Source: Exiguobacterium artemiae 255-15
GTDB lineage: Bacteria > Bacillota > Bacilli > Exiguobacteriales > Exiguobacteriaceae
Reading direction: 5' to 3'
NCBI RefSeq assembly: GCF_000019905.1
Contig: NC_010556.1
Coordinates: 1,142,001-1,206,000 of the forward strand
DNA: 64,000 bases
Shown here: piece after piece, positions 35,832-44,298 of the stretch
Layout: the number at the start of each line of letters is the position of its first letter
How positions within the stretch are numbered: position 1 is the stretch's first letter
Translations under genes and position numbers: made by a program
The notes under the pieces: model-generated
The model's input: the letters and a program-made list of their open reading frames with translations, nothing else
Told to the model about the DNA's origin: nothing
Database searches by the model: none

Positions 35832-36886
35832 GACGAATTGTAATATTAAGTGCAACACCTAGCTGAAAACACAAAAAAAACCCATAACGGCCTCGTGTAG
35901 AATAGAGTTACCACACAAAATTCAACGGAGGATTCGTTATGAGCTATATTCATCTTACCATATCAGAAAGAGTCAAAATAGAGACGTATCTCGAGCTAGG
36001 TTTCTCTGTCCGAAAGATTGCGGGACGCCTGGGGCGTCAACCTTCTACGATTTCACGAGAATTGAAACGAAATCCTCATTACGATTCTTCTCATGCTGAC
36101 CAGCGTTATGTGGAGCGAAAGAAGAAGTGCGGTGCACGTACGAAGTTTACGCTCGAAAAAGGAATCTGCATCCTCGAAAAATTACGGGAGACGTGGTCCC
36201 CTGAACAAATTGCCGGACGATTATTCCAAGAAGAAGGACTCTCGTTCAAGACAATTTATCGTTGGATTTATAGTGGCCTCGTCGAGGCCGATTCTGGACT
36301 TCTTCGGCAAAAGGGAAAGCGTCAGAAACCACGTGAGACGCGCGGACGCTTCAACGTCGGACTGCCAATCAGTAAACGTCCGTCCGACGTCAAAGGGCGT
36401 CAAACGTTTGGACATTGGGAGCTTGATACTGTTGTATCGGGTAGAGGAACGTCAAAAGCCTGTGTCGCAACGTTCGTCGAGCGAAAGAGTCGTTTTTATC
36501 TCGCTGTACCGATGGAAAATCGGTCCGCTCAATCGATGGAGTCTGCGATTCAAGCATTACATCTTTCCTTCCCGTTGGGAACGTTCCAAACTGCGACGAC
36601 AGATCGTGGAAAAGAGTTTAGCTGTCATGAACGAATTCGTGACACGTTAGGCTTACCCATGTATTTTGCAGATCCGTATTCTTCTTGGCAGCGTGGTAGT
36701 AACGAGAACGCCAATGGTCTTCTCCGTGAATTTTTCCCGAAGGGGACAGATTTCGGAAAGGTCAGTCGTTCTGAAATCGCTCAAGCGCTCGCCTGGATTA
36801 ATGGGAGACCACGAAAATGTCTTAACTGGAAAACTGCATACGAGGTCTTCACGGAAGAAGTGTTGCACTTAATTTGACAAACCGTC
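35832..36886 (+). mobile_element. IS30-family insertion sequence, copy 2
   Basis: Identical in length, ends and gene to copy 1, in the same orientation. Right flank TTAC repeats the left flank of copy 1. Confidence 0.88.
35939..36877 (+). CDS. IS30-family transposase, copy 2
   Basis: Same 312-residue DDE transposase as copy 1, with no amino acid difference. Catalytic Asp, Asp and Glu present. Reads away from the cargo towards the amidase gene. Confidence 0.95.
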   Translation: MSYIHLTISERVKIETYLELGFSVRKIAGRLGRQPSTISRELKRNPHYDSSHADQRYVERKKKCGARTKFTLEKGICILEKLRETWSPEQIAGRLFQEEGLSFKTIYRWIYSGLVEADSGLLRQKGKRQKPRETRGRFNVGLPISKRPSDVKGRQTFGHWELDTVVSGRGTSKACVATFVERKSRFYLAVPMENRSAQSMESAIQALHLSFPLGTFQTATTDRGKEFSCHERIRDTLGLPMYFADPYSSWQRGSNENANGLLREFFPKGTDFGKVSRSEIAQALAWINGRPRKCLNWKTAYEVFTEEVLHLI

Positions 36887-36924
36887 TTACGATAAAAGAT
36901 ATTGATAAGCAGGGAGTGAATTAA

Positions 36925-37635
36925 ATGAAAAAAATTTTTATCGTTTTTGTGTCGATGTTCATTTTAGGAATGTCATACACGCACACGAGTGCGAAATCTT
37001 CTTCTAAAAATATTCCGATTTGTATCGACCCAGGACATCAAAGTAAGCAGAACTTAGAAAAAGAACCTGTTGCTCCGAATTCCAAAGTAATGAAAGCTAA
37101 GGTCACATCTGGAACGATCGGAGTTAAAACAAAACTTCCGGAATATAAGTTGAATTTAGAAGTTGCATTAAAATTAAAGAAGGAATTACTTAAGAAAAAT
37201 TATAAAGTATATATGACTAGAGAATCGCATAACGTGAACATAAGTAACGCGGAACGCGCAAAATACTGTAATTCAAAAAAAGTCAAATTGACTGTCAGAA
37301 TTCATGCTGATGGTAGTACTGATCGTAAAGTAGAGGGGATTTCTGTTCTCTATCCAAATAGTAAGTCAACAGTTTCAATTAATTCTCAAAGTAAAAAAAG
37401 TGCATCACTCATGTTAAAAAGTTTAATTGATACGACGAAAGCTAAAAAAAGTTATGGAACTGGATTAGTTCCAAGAACAGATTTGACTGGATTCAATTGG
37501 TCCACTACTCCGGTTATTTTAGTAGAAATGGGATTCATGTCTAATGTCTCCGAGGATCAAAAATTATCATCAAGTAGTTATCAAAAAAAATTAGTAGATG
37601 GAATGATAAAAGGAATTGATAGTTCATTAAAGTGA
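36925..37635 (+). CDS. Secreted N-acetylmuramoyl-L-alanine amidase (Amidase_3)
   Basis: A 236-residue protein: signal peptide (1-23, ending TSA), then an Amidase_3 zinc domain. Zinc ligands are His in CIDPGHQ, Glu in EYKLNLEVA and His in RIHADGS; the catalytic Glu is in ILVEMGF. It cleaves the amide bond between muramic acid and the stem peptide. No wall-binding domain. Markedly more AT-rich than its neighbours, which points to transfer from elsewhere, yet independent of the composite transposon, whose right boundary is 34 bases upstream. ATG follows AGGGAG. Confidence 0.9.
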   Translation: MKKIFIVFVSMFILGMSYTHTSAKSSSKNIPICIDPGHQSKQNLEKEPVAPNSKVMKAKVTSGTIGVKTKLPEYKLNLEVALKLKKELLKKNYKVYMTRESHNVNISNAERAKYCNSKKVKLTVRIHADGSTDRKVEGISVLYPNSKSTVSINSQSKKSASLMLKSLIDTTKAKKSYGTGLVPRTDLTGFNWSTTPVILVEMGFMSNVSEDQKLSSSSYQKKLVDGMIKGIDSSLK

Positions 37636-37665
37636 ACAAATGACACGTTTAGGTTTTTATATATG

Positions 37666-37711
37666 TACACCAAAGTAATTTGATGCATCAAGCTACTTTG
37701 GTGATTTTTTT
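37666..37711 (+). terminator. Terminator of the amidase gene
   Basis: CACCAAAGTA/TACTTTGGTG stem with partly paired centre and a seven-T run. Confidence 0.85.
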
Positions 37712-37734
37712 ATGGAGAATATCTACTTTTAAGA

Positions 37735-38226
37735 CTATCTGAAAATAAACTGATGACTGTCTTGATCGCAAATACCTGTCGTGAATCCGGCTTTTAGAAG
37801 CACGGATTGCGAGGCGTGATTTTCAAGCTCGGTATAGGCGCAAACCTGTGAGACCTTCATGTCCTGGAGTCCGAACCGGGTAACTGTTTTAACGGCTTCT
37901 GTCATATAGCCGTAACCCCGAAAGTCCGGTTTTAATACATATCCAATTTCGGCGATGTTATTTTGATAGCCTCTACAAAAACAGCAGTTCCCGATGAATT
38001 CGCCAGTCGACTTTAAATACAGTCCCCACGTAATGCCGTCCCCGTTGAGGTAATCGAGGGCAATCTGACTCAAAATCCGGATGACATCCCGGCTGTTCTG
38101 TGCCTGATGACCATCATAGACCGTAATTTCAATCATGTGGTTCGCTTCGCTTAACCGGATTTCTCTTAAGAGGAGCCGTTCGCTCGTCAGTTCAGGAAAA
38201 ACGTCAAAGTAGTATTTTTCTTTCAC
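37735..38226 (-). CDS. GNAT-family N-acetyltransferase
   Basis: A 163-residue acetyltransferase of the RimJ/RimL-like group. N-terminal LTSERLLLREIRLSEAN is typical. The acetyl-CoA loop is in LKPDFRGYGYMTEAV, and CAYTELENHASQSVLLKAGF matches the NxxSxxVLEKxGF motif. GTG 38226 is eight bases after AGGAGG. Likely acetylates an amino group on a protein, peptide or small molecule. Confidence 0.85.
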   Translation of the reverse strand: MKEKYYFDVFPELTSERLLLREIRLSEANHMIEITVYDGHQAQNSRDVIRILSQIALDYLNGDGITWGLYLKSTGEFIGNCCFCRGYQNNIAEIGYVLKPDFRGYGYMTEAVKTVTRFGLQDMKVSQVCAYTELENHASQSVLLKAGFTTGICDQDSHQFIFR

Positions 38227-38340
38227 GGGGCATGCCTCCTTGAATGTGCTTCTTACCTCAAGTGTACGTTATCCGATCCGAATCGGAAGCAAAACATCAT
38301 CAAAACTAAAAATCCGTTCATTAATTCAGGAGGAGTTTAC

Positions 38341-38838
38341 ATGCAAAAGAAAGCCTTAGTCGTCATTGATATTCAAAATGACATGACAAAAAACTACAAA
38401 GAAGTCATCGGTACGATCAATCAGTCAATCGATTGGGCGGTCGAACAGGACATGCATGTGGTCTACATCCGGCATGAAAATTTATCGGCCGGAAGGAGAA
38501 CGTTTAAAACCGGGACACGTGGTGCCGAGTTAGCACCTGATTTGAAGATCGTGTCGGATCACATTTTCACGAAATATAAGGGCAACGCCTTAACAAGCGA
38601 AGCGTTCGCAGCATTCATTGAGCAAAACGACATCACCGACTTTTATCTGACCGGTGGAGACGCGACGGCTTGTGTCAAATCGACTTGCTTTAACTTACGT
38701 AAACTGGATTACGGCGTGACGGTGATTACGGACGGCATCACTAGTTACGATAAAAAGAAACTTCCGGAAATGATTGAATACTATGCGAAAAAGTGCAGTC
38801 ACATCATTCAATTCAATGATTTGCTGTCGATTAACTAA
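38341..38838 (+). CDS. Isochorismatase-family cysteine hydrolase
   Basis: A 165-residue hydrolase with the expected triad: Asp9 in VVIDIQND, a Lys in FTKYKGNAL and a Cys in GGDATACVKST. Such enzymes hydrolyse amides (nicotinamidase-like) or vinyl ethers. ATG follows GGAGGAG. Substrate unknown. Confidence 0.85.
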   Translation: MQKKALVVIDIQNDMTKNYKEVIGTINQSIDWAVEQDMHVVYIRHENLSAGRRTFKTGTRGAELAPDLKIVSDHIFTKYKGNALTSEAFAAFIEQNDITDFYLTGGDATACVKSTCFNLRKLDYGVTVITDGITSYDKKKLPEMIEYYAKKCSHIIQFNDLLSIN

Positions 38839-38888
38839 CACTTTTGAACAGAAAGCAGCATGAATCAGCTTGAGAGGAATGGAGTAAC

Positions 38889-39059
38889 GTGAAATTAATT
38901 TTGATGGGAATCAGTATTATTTTATTTGGGATCGCTCTGATGATCGGTTTTAGTCCAATGGGGTTAAATGACTTGTTGGGTATTAAAATTGGAATGACAA
39001 TATCACTTGTTGGATTACTCGTTGCGTTCATGGACTTTTTTATCAGCGTGAAGCAATAA
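38889..39059 (+). CDS. Small two-helix membrane protein
   Basis: GTG 38889 has GGAATGGAG upstream and opens 56 codons: MKLILMGISIILFGIALMIG, a polar turn (SPMGLNDLLGIK), and a second helix (IGMTISLVGLLVAFMDFFI). Lies between the hydrolase and the secreted protein gene on the same strand. No family recognised. Confidence 0.6.
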   Translation: MKLILMGISIILFGIALMIGFSPMGLNDLLGIKIGMTISLVGLLVAFMDFFISVKQ

Positions 39060-39098
39060 GCGAGATATGTGCATACCAAAGTGAAGGAGGTTTTTAAT

Positions 39099-39860
39099 AT
39101 GAAAAATGTAATTAAAGTACTGATTGTTTTGTCTGTCTCATTAGGTCTGATGTTGACAGGTTTTCCGTCAAACGAAGCCGTGGCGAAAACGAAAAAGGAA
39201 ACACAACATGACACTTTTAAAAAGCTGAAAATGAACGCCTCGATGACCAGTGTTGCGAAAGTCATGTATGGCAAAAACTATAAAAAACACCTGTGTGACC
39301 GCCCGGAAGATGAGGTGAAAGTTAATCTTTTGTGCAGTGGTGAATTGAACGATTCCAACACATATGATAAAAGCGGAAAGCTGAAATATTTGAAGTATGA
39401 GTTCTATCTGTACCCAGATGCAAAGGTATCGAGTGAATCGGACAATCCGGATGAAGTGACGTTCCAAACCGTCCGCATGTTGCTCGTATTTAAATCAAAA
39501 GAACACAGTAAGCAGTTAAAACTCGTCGAAAAACATTGGTTTGACTCATCTGCTGTCAATTCCAAACGTGTCTATAACGATCAAAAGATTAAAAAAGGGA
39601 TGACGAAAAAACAGTTGGATGGCGTGCTGACGGGAACAGGGATTGGGAAACATGAGAGAGTCGCGTATATTGACTATTCAAAAGTCGGAAAGCAAGGCGG
39701 TAAAAAACAGCCTGTTTTTCCAAAGGCGTACAAGACGTATTCGTATTCCGTTTTGAATCAGAAAGAGAATGTCCTCTATTACTTCGAAACGAAGTACAGT
39801 CGAACGAAAAAAGAGTATATCGTTTCGTATGTTGATACATGGAAAGAAGATAATAAATAA
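39099..39860 (+). CDS. Secreted hypothetical protein with SmpA/BLIP-like repeats
   Basis: A 253-residue protein with a signal peptide (residues 1-29, ending AVA). Two motifs of the SmpA/BLIP-like kind are visible: FKKLKMNASMTSVAKVMYG (about 38-56) and KIKKGMTKKQLDGVLTG (about 165-181), each followed by strands. Such folds bind other proteins. ATG 39099 follows GGAGG; upstream codons are not supported. No enzymatic motif seen. Confidence 0.7.
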   Translation: MKNVIKVLIVLSVSLGLMLTGFPSNEAVAKTKKETQHDTFKKLKMNASMTSVAKVMYGKNYKKHLCDRPEDEVKVNLLCSGELNDSNTYDKSGKLKYLKYEFYLYPDAKVSSESDNPDEVTFQTVRMLLVFKSKEHSKQLKLVEKHWFDSSAVNSKRVYNDQKIKKGMTKKQLDGVLTGTGIGKHERVAYIDYSKVGKQGGKKQPVFPKAYKTYSYSVLNQKENVLYYFETKYSRTKKEYIVSYVDTWKEDNK

Positions 39861-39902
39861 AAAACGAGAGAGCTCCTAGATGAAGGAGTTCTCTCGTTTT
39901 CT
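39861..39902. terminator. Bidirectional terminator
   Basis: A 17-bp stem (39861-39877 with 39884-39900) with A and T runs, between convergent genes. Confidence 0.9.
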
Positions 39903-39927
39903 TAAAAGAATAGTTTTGTTTTAATGA

Positions 39928-40533
39928 TTAGCGAATTGTTTTTAAAGCGCCAGCCCAAGGGATGACTTGATCTAGCATTTGGTTAACGGAATCTGCTTGA
40001 ACCGGTGCCGCTTTTAACACAGCTCCATTCTCAAAGTCAGTGAACAGCGAGAGGGCAGGGTGGACCCGGACGTCTGCGATCAACAATTCGCCCAAAATAC
40101 CGCGTAAATGTTCTGCTGCGCGTGCGCCGCCGACTGAACCGTAGGAGACGATACCGGCTGCTTTGTTGTTCCACTCGACACGGAGATAATCGAGGGCATT
40201 TTTTAAGGAAGCGGAAATCGAGTGGTTGTATTCCTGTGTGATGAACACAAATCCATCCTGAACGGCGATCGCTTCAGACCAGGCAGCTGCACCGGATGCA
40301 TCGCCGTCTTTTTCGCCGAGAAGCGGCAATTTGTAGTCGGCGATGTCAATGATCGTATAGTGGGCGTCTCCACGTTTGTCCGCCAGTTCTTTGACCCAGT
40401 TCCCGACCTGTGGGCTTAAGCGGCCTTCACGTGTTGATCCTAAGATAATCCCAATGTTTAATTTTGTCATGTTCGTTTCCTCCTCTTGTTGTGGTGTTTC
40501 CTTTGAACCAAATAATTTACTGAATAGACTCAA
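39928..40533 (-). CDS. NADPH-dependent FMN reductase (azoreductase/quinone reductase type)
   Basis: A flavodoxin-like reductase with the FMN loop GSTREGR and the FITQEYNHSISASLKNALDYL motif of the NADPH:FMN/quinone reductase family. Two starts are each well supported: TTG 40533 (GGAGG, seven bases), which adds 21 residues (MSLFSKLFGSKETPQQEEE..), and ATG 40470 (AGGAGG), which gives the classic N-terminus MTKLNIGIILGSTREGR. Third gene behind two MhqR-type operators, after the ring-cleaving dioxygenase, so a quinone-detoxifying role fits. Confidence 0.86.
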   Translation of the reverse strand: MSLFSKLFGSKETPQQEEETNMTKLNIGIILGSTREGRLSPQVGNWVKELADKRGDAHYTIIDIADYKLPLLGEKDGDASGAAAWSEAIAVQDGFVFITQEYNHSISASLKNALDYLRVEWNNKAAGIVSYGSVGGARAAEHLRGILGELLIADVRVHPALSLFTDFENGAVLKAAPVQADSVNQMLDQVIPWAGALKTIR

Positions 40534-40548
40534 GTTAATTCCTCCAGA

Positions 40549-41532
40549 TTAAAGATATTCTTTTTCGATTGTCCGCGTGCTTCGGACGGTATCAATCGGA
40601 CGAACCATTTGTTCGATTTGTTGACGTTGCGATTCGAGGAACGGTGGTAACGATAATTTTTCTCCGACTGTTTCGTACGGCTCATCGCCCAAGAAACCGG
40701 GACCATCTGTTGCCCATTCGAACAGGACGCCTCGCGCCACACGTGCATACAATGATTCGAAGAAGAAACGGTCCACGTAGCCGGATGTGTTGAATTGTAA
40801 GTCTTGCATGCGGCTGATCCATTCATTTAAAGCGGCCGTATCCTCCACTCGGAAAGCGACGTGGTGAACGGTACCGAACCCTTGACGTCCGCTCGGAAGG
40901 AGGAGGTTATGTTCGACGACGACCTGTGCTCCGTTACCGCCTTGACCCATTTCAAACAAATGCAGTGATCCTGCTTGATCAATTTCTCGCATCAGCATCG
41001 CTTTTTCTAAGACTTCTTTTAACCGGTCAAATTCGGCAATCCGGATGTGGATTGGACCCAAGCCGGTGATGGCGAATTCTAATGGAACCGGACCGTTTTG
41101 CCACGGAGTTCCGGAGGCAATGCCTTCGTTATGCTCGTCTGAAATCAGCATATACTGCTGGTCATCGAAATCGACGAATGAGAGGGTCTTCTTACCGAAC
41201 TGTTCTTTAATGCCGCGATGCTTCACATCGTATTTATCAAATCGTTTGATCCAGTAGTGGAGTGCTTCGTCCGTCGGCACGCGGAAAGCGGTTTTAAAGA
41301 TTTCATTTGTTCCGTGTGTTCCTTTTGGAATGCCCGGGAAGTCGAAGAACGTCATATCGGTACCGGCTGATCCTTTATCGTCAGCGAAGAATAAATGATA
41401 GGTCTGAATATCGTCCTGGTTAACAGTTTTCTTGACCAAACGCATGCCTAAGATGTTTGTGAAGAACTCATAGTTTTTCTCGGCACTGCTCGTGATGGCC
41501 GTGACGTGGTGGATTCCTTTTAATTCATTCAT
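40549..41532 (-). CDS. mhqO: Ring-cleaving dioxygenase, MhqO-like (two VOC domains)
   Basis: A 327-residue protein with two VOC modules. The first opens with IHHVTAITSSAEKNYEFFTNILGMRLVKKTVNQDD; the second contains VHHVAFRVED and a terminal GVLFEWATDGPGF, giving the His, His, Glu metal site. It matches MhqO/YkcA-type enzymes, thought to open hydroquinone or catechol rings under quinone stress. Lies 16 bases before the FMN reductase and directly behind a perfect MhqR-type operator. Confidence 0.88.
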   Translation of the reverse strand: MNELKGIHHVTAITSSAEKNYEFFTNILGMRLVKKTVNQDDIQTYHLFFADDKGSAGTDMTFFDFPGIPKGTHGTNEIFKTAFRVPTDEALHYWIKRFDKYDVKHRGIKEQFGKKTLSFVDFDDQQYMLISDEHNEGIASGTPWQNGPVPLEFAITGLGPIHIRIAEFDRLKEVLEKAMLMREIDQAGSLHLFEMGQGGNGAQVVVEHNLLLPSGRQGFGTVHHVAFRVEDTAALNEWISRMQDLQFNTSGYVDRFFFESLYARVARGVLFEWATDGPGFLGDEPYETVGEKLSLPPFLESQRQQIEQMVRPIDTVRSTRTIEKEYL

Positions 41533-41556
41533 CTAAATCGCTCCCTTAATCGTTAT

Positions 41557-41574
41557 TATCTCGAATTCGAGATA
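41557..41574. promoter_or_regulatory. MhqR-type operator between the MarR gene and the dioxygenase
   Basis: TATCTCGAATTCGAGATA, a perfect 18-bp palindrome that equals the published MhqR box of B. subtilis. Confidence 0.8.
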
Positions 41575-41589
41575 TATAGGTAAAAAAAT

Positions 41590-42033
41590 TTAATTATTTT
41601 GGGCTTGGTAGCCTATTTTTTTAGCAGTCTTAATGAACAATTCAATTTCCGCCTGGTCAATCCCTTGGAAAACCTGATTAATGGCTTGTTCATGTTCCGG
41701 AAAAATCGTATCCATTAACGTTTGACCTTCTGTGGTGAGTTCCGCAAATGTCACGCGCCGATCCTCCGGACAGGCTTGGCGGACGACGTAGTTCTTTTTT
41801 TCGAGCTTATCGATGACATAGGTGATGCTGCCGCTGGTAATCAATACTTTTTTCCCAATCAGCTGAATCGGTTGCCTTCCTTTGTGATACAACAACTCGA
41901 GTACGGAAAAATCAGTCGGATTTAGTCCGGACTTCGCAACATCCTGTTTGATGACTTCATGAAGCGCGTCGACTGCGCGAACCATGACTGTCAGTGCTTT
42001 TAAGTTCGGATTCGGCTGTTCCATTTCGTTCAC
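41590..42033 (-). CDS. mhqR: MarR-family quinone/catechol-sensing repressor, MhqR-like
   Basis: A 147-residue MarR regulator. The winged helix contains LTPTDFSVLELLYHKG-like (here LNPTDFSVLELLYHKG) and LITSGSITYVIDKLEKKNYVVRQACPEDRR. Flanked on both sides by matching operators, so it probably represses both itself and the dioxygenase-reductase genes. One cysteine (in RQACPEDRR) lies in the wing. Function is inferred from the operators and the neighbour. Confidence 0.85.
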   Translation of the reverse strand: MNEMEQPNPNLKALTVMVRAVDALHEVIKQDVAKSGLNPTDFSVLELLYHKGRQPIQLIGKKVLITSGSITYVIDKLEKKNYVVRQACPEDRRVTFAELTTEGQTLMDTIFPEHEQAINQVFQGIDQAEIELFIKTAKKIGYQAQNN

Positions 42034-42055
42034 CTCTTTTTATCTTCAATTCATA

Positions 42056-42073
42056 TATCTTTAATTCGAGATA
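42056..42073. promoter_or_regulatory. MhqR-type operator upstream of the MarR gene
   Basis: TATCTTTAATTCGAGATA, two changes from the perfect operator at 41557; supports autoregulation. Confidence 0.72.
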
Positions 42074-42231
42074 AATATACCATTTGTTATTTATGGCGTC
42101 AATTGTTTTGATTGGTTTCTGATTTCAGGGACAATTCATTTGCTTAGAGCCAAGAGTGAAGTGAATCCGTACAGCAGTATGAAAAGAGGCAGCCCTTATC
42201 GTACGGGTTGCCTTTAGGATGGGGGAATACT

Positions 42232-42969
42232 TCACCATTTCAGTTCATTTAAAAAGGTAAGAATATCTTGGTTGATTTCGTTCATATCTTTGCCTAATGT
42301 CATCAGGTGTTTGGAATGCGCAAATCCTTTAATCGTTTTTTGATCCGAAGTTACGCTTTGAAAAACCTTCTCGGCACTCGTCTTGTACGAGGGGTCATCC
42401 ATTTCCCCATACATGACGCAAACAGGCGAGACGACCCGTGCCAACTGGTCTCTCGTCCGGTTAATGAGTTGTTCAAAGTCGGCTAGCGAATCAAAGGGAA
42501 GGTGATGAAGTTCTGCCATTTCAGATTCGATCTGTTGCTCCTCTTTTCCTTCAAGTTGTTTATACCGCCGGCCATAATAAAATATTCGTTCTTTTAGAAC
42601 GGCTGCTTCTTTATACATGGGTACGGACATGGTTACCACGCCGTTTACCTTGGACTCCTGTCCCATTTTTAGAGCAAGTACACCGCCAAGGGAAAGACCG
42701 ACGACTGCTATACGTTCGAACCCTTTGTCTTTTAACAGTTGATAACCGTCGAGAACATCCTGCCACCAGTCAGATGGTCCATACGACAAAAGATCTTCTG
42801 CCGGCAGACCATGTCCACTGAATGTCGGGGCATAGCAAGAATACTGATTTTGCTGCAAATAACTTCCAAGATTTTTCATATCATTCGCATTGCTGGTGAA
42901 GGAATGTAAGAGCAGAACAGCTTTTTTTCCACCTTCATAATAAAAGGGTTTTGGAGGTAATAGTCTCAT
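42232..42969 (-). CDS. Carboxylesterase, Est30/YvaK-like alpha/beta hydrolase
   Basis: A 245-residue alpha/beta hydrolase. N-terminus MRLLPPKPFYYEGGKKAVLLLHSFTSN, nucleophile Ser in VVGLSLGGV, acid Asp in YGEMDDPSY, and His in GFAHSKHLMTL. It resembles Geobacillus Est30, which acts on short-chain esters. ATG 42969 gives the family N-terminus; ATG 42987 is a possible earlier start. Confidence 0.86.
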   Translation of the reverse strand: MRLLPPKPFYYEGGKKAVLLLHSFTSNANDMKNLGSYLQQNQYSCYAPTFSGHGLPAEDLLSYGPSDWWQDVLDGYQLLKDKGFERIAVVGLSLGGVLALKMGQESKVNGVVTMSVPMYKEAAVLKERIFYYGRRYKQLEGKEEQQIESEMAELHHLPFDSLADFEQLINRTRDQLARVVSPVCVMYGEMDDPSYKTSAEKVFQSVTSDQKTIKGFAHSKHLMTLGKDMNEINQDILTFLNELKW

Positions 42970-43018
42970 AGAAAAGTAAGTCCTCATTTCGTAGTCTGTC
43001 TCTTTTTATGGATTTACG

Positions 43019-43369
43019 TTATTTCGTTCTCACTTCGTAATCAGATAAGATTGTATTTCCGACAGAAGTAAGCATCTCTGAGTTAACAAAAGAGTTTACT
43101 AGAAAAAGTAAGTTATCTTTGCTAAAAACGGGATTAATCAGTAGAGCTTTTTGTTCAAAAGCAAAACGGTTTTGATCATAATTAATTATTAGGTCTTTTA
43201 ACTTTCGTAAATCATTTTTTGAGAGATCGAACAGAATGACCGCTTCATGTATCGTCGTATCTTCCATTGCATCTGGATGTAAATTTCCGAGTAAAGTCAA
43301 TAACGTACGATTGTGAAATTTCAGCTTTTCGATTTCCTCTATCAAATAGGTATAATTTTTATCTGACAT
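43019..43369 (-). CDS. Hypothetical 116-residue helical protein
   Basis: No family recognised. Charged, helical, AT-rich; stretches such as YTYLIEEIEKLKFHNRTLLTLLGNL and EAVILFDLSKNDLRKLKDLIIN suggest a coiled-coil or four-helix bundle. AAGGAGA lies upstream; ATG 43369 has the better distance, ATG 43381 is nearly on top of the site. More AT-rich than the housekeeping genes, so accessory. Confidence 0.65.
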   Translation of the reverse strand: MSDKNYTYLIEEIEKLKFHNRTLLTLLGNLHPDAMEDTTIHEAVILFDLSKNDLRKLKDLIINYDQNRFAFEQKALLINPVFSKDNLLFLVNSFVNSEMLTSVGNTILSDYEVRTK

Positions 43370-43483
43370 ATCTGAGCTCATTCTCCTTTGAGTACATATG
43401 ATAATATTGTATCAATTTACCAATGGTTATCTTAGGAGATGTTGAAATTTCCTGAACAGAAATGAGTTGGAGGTGTCGATTAA

Positions 43484-44233
43484 ATGCAGTTGCCTACACG
43501 ACTTGGTACCGATGAGGCCGGCTATATTATTAATCAAACGAGTAGAATGCATATACAAGTGACGTTTCGTCCGGTCATTGAAGAAGTTATAGGCTTATTG
43601 AAAAAACAGTTTGGCGAAGTACTTCACAGCGTATACGTATATGGCAGTATCGGTCGCGGCACAGCCGTTGCGGGGAAATCGGATTTAGATTTGACGGTTA
43701 TTGTAAGAAAGGATGTTCAAATTGATACTTTAAAAGAAGAAACACAAGGCTTGTTGGAGCAGCATCCTGAAATTATTAAAGTTGATTATGACATAGGCAT
43801 GCTTGCTACAGTGCTCAGTCCTGAAAATCTGTATGAATGGGGATTTTGGATACGTCATGTCTGTTCATGTATAGATGGTTTCGACTTATCTGATCAGTTT
43901 CCAGATATGAAACCGGATGTGCGGATCAGTCGTGCTTTAAACCGGGATTTATCCGTTCAGCTACGTATGGCTCATGAAAAACTAGAAACAGGCGAGATGA
44001 CTCAGACGGAAAAACGATCCCTTGTAAAACGGATGATTCGTGGCACTTACTTGCACGTTAATGTGAAAGATCAAAGTTTTGCATTCACCATTGAGGACAG
44101 CCTGTCTATACTGCGTCTGTATTTTCCGGATGATATACTGATCGATGATTTAGCGAAGTCAACTGACAAGATGAAGCTTTCAGATGAATGGTTACATGAG
44201 TTGTTGCGTCGATATGCGTTAACTTTTGTTTAA
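43484..44233 (+). CDS. Nucleotidyltransferase-domain protein
   Basis: A 249-residue protein with the pol-beta type nucleotidyltransferase motif YVYGSIGRGTAVAGKSDLDLTV (GS...DxD) and a third acidic position in VDYDIGML. The C-terminal part is helical. The layout resembles small-molecule (aminoglycoside-type) adenylyltransferases, but no drug specificity can be claimed. ATG follows TTGGAGGTG. Confidence 0.8.
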   Translation: MQLPTRLGTDEAGYIINQTSRMHIQVTFRPVIEEVIGLLKKQFGEVLHSVYVYGSIGRGTAVAGKSDLDLTVIVRKDVQIDTLKEETQGLLEQHPEIIKVDYDIGMLATVLSPENLYEWGFWIRHVCSCIDGFDLSDQFPDMKPDVRISRALNRDLSVQLRMAHEKLETGEMTQTEKRSLVKRMIRGTYLHVNVKDQSFAFTIEDSLSILRLYFPDDILIDDLAKSTDKMKLSDEWLHELLRRYALTFV

Positions 44234-44298
44234 CGTTTATCTGCCATACGAGAAATTTCTTGTTCTGTTAAAAAAAGGCGTGAAAAAGGAGATTTTAT

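Larger units (their letters stand above)
30697..36890. mobile_element. Composite transposon of two direct IS30-family copies with a 4-kb cargo
   Basis: Two identical 1055-bp IS copies (30701-31755 and 35832-36886) in the same orientation enclose seven cargo features. The outer boundaries are flanked by the direct repeat TTAC (30697-30700 and 36887-36890). The inner flanks (GTGT after copy 1, AATC before copy 2) are unrelated, which is the pattern left when the whole unit transposes. Removing it joins an AT-rich intergenic sequence between rtcB and the amidase. IS30 elements usually duplicate 2-3 bases, so TTAC may include one chance base. Confidence 0.72.
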
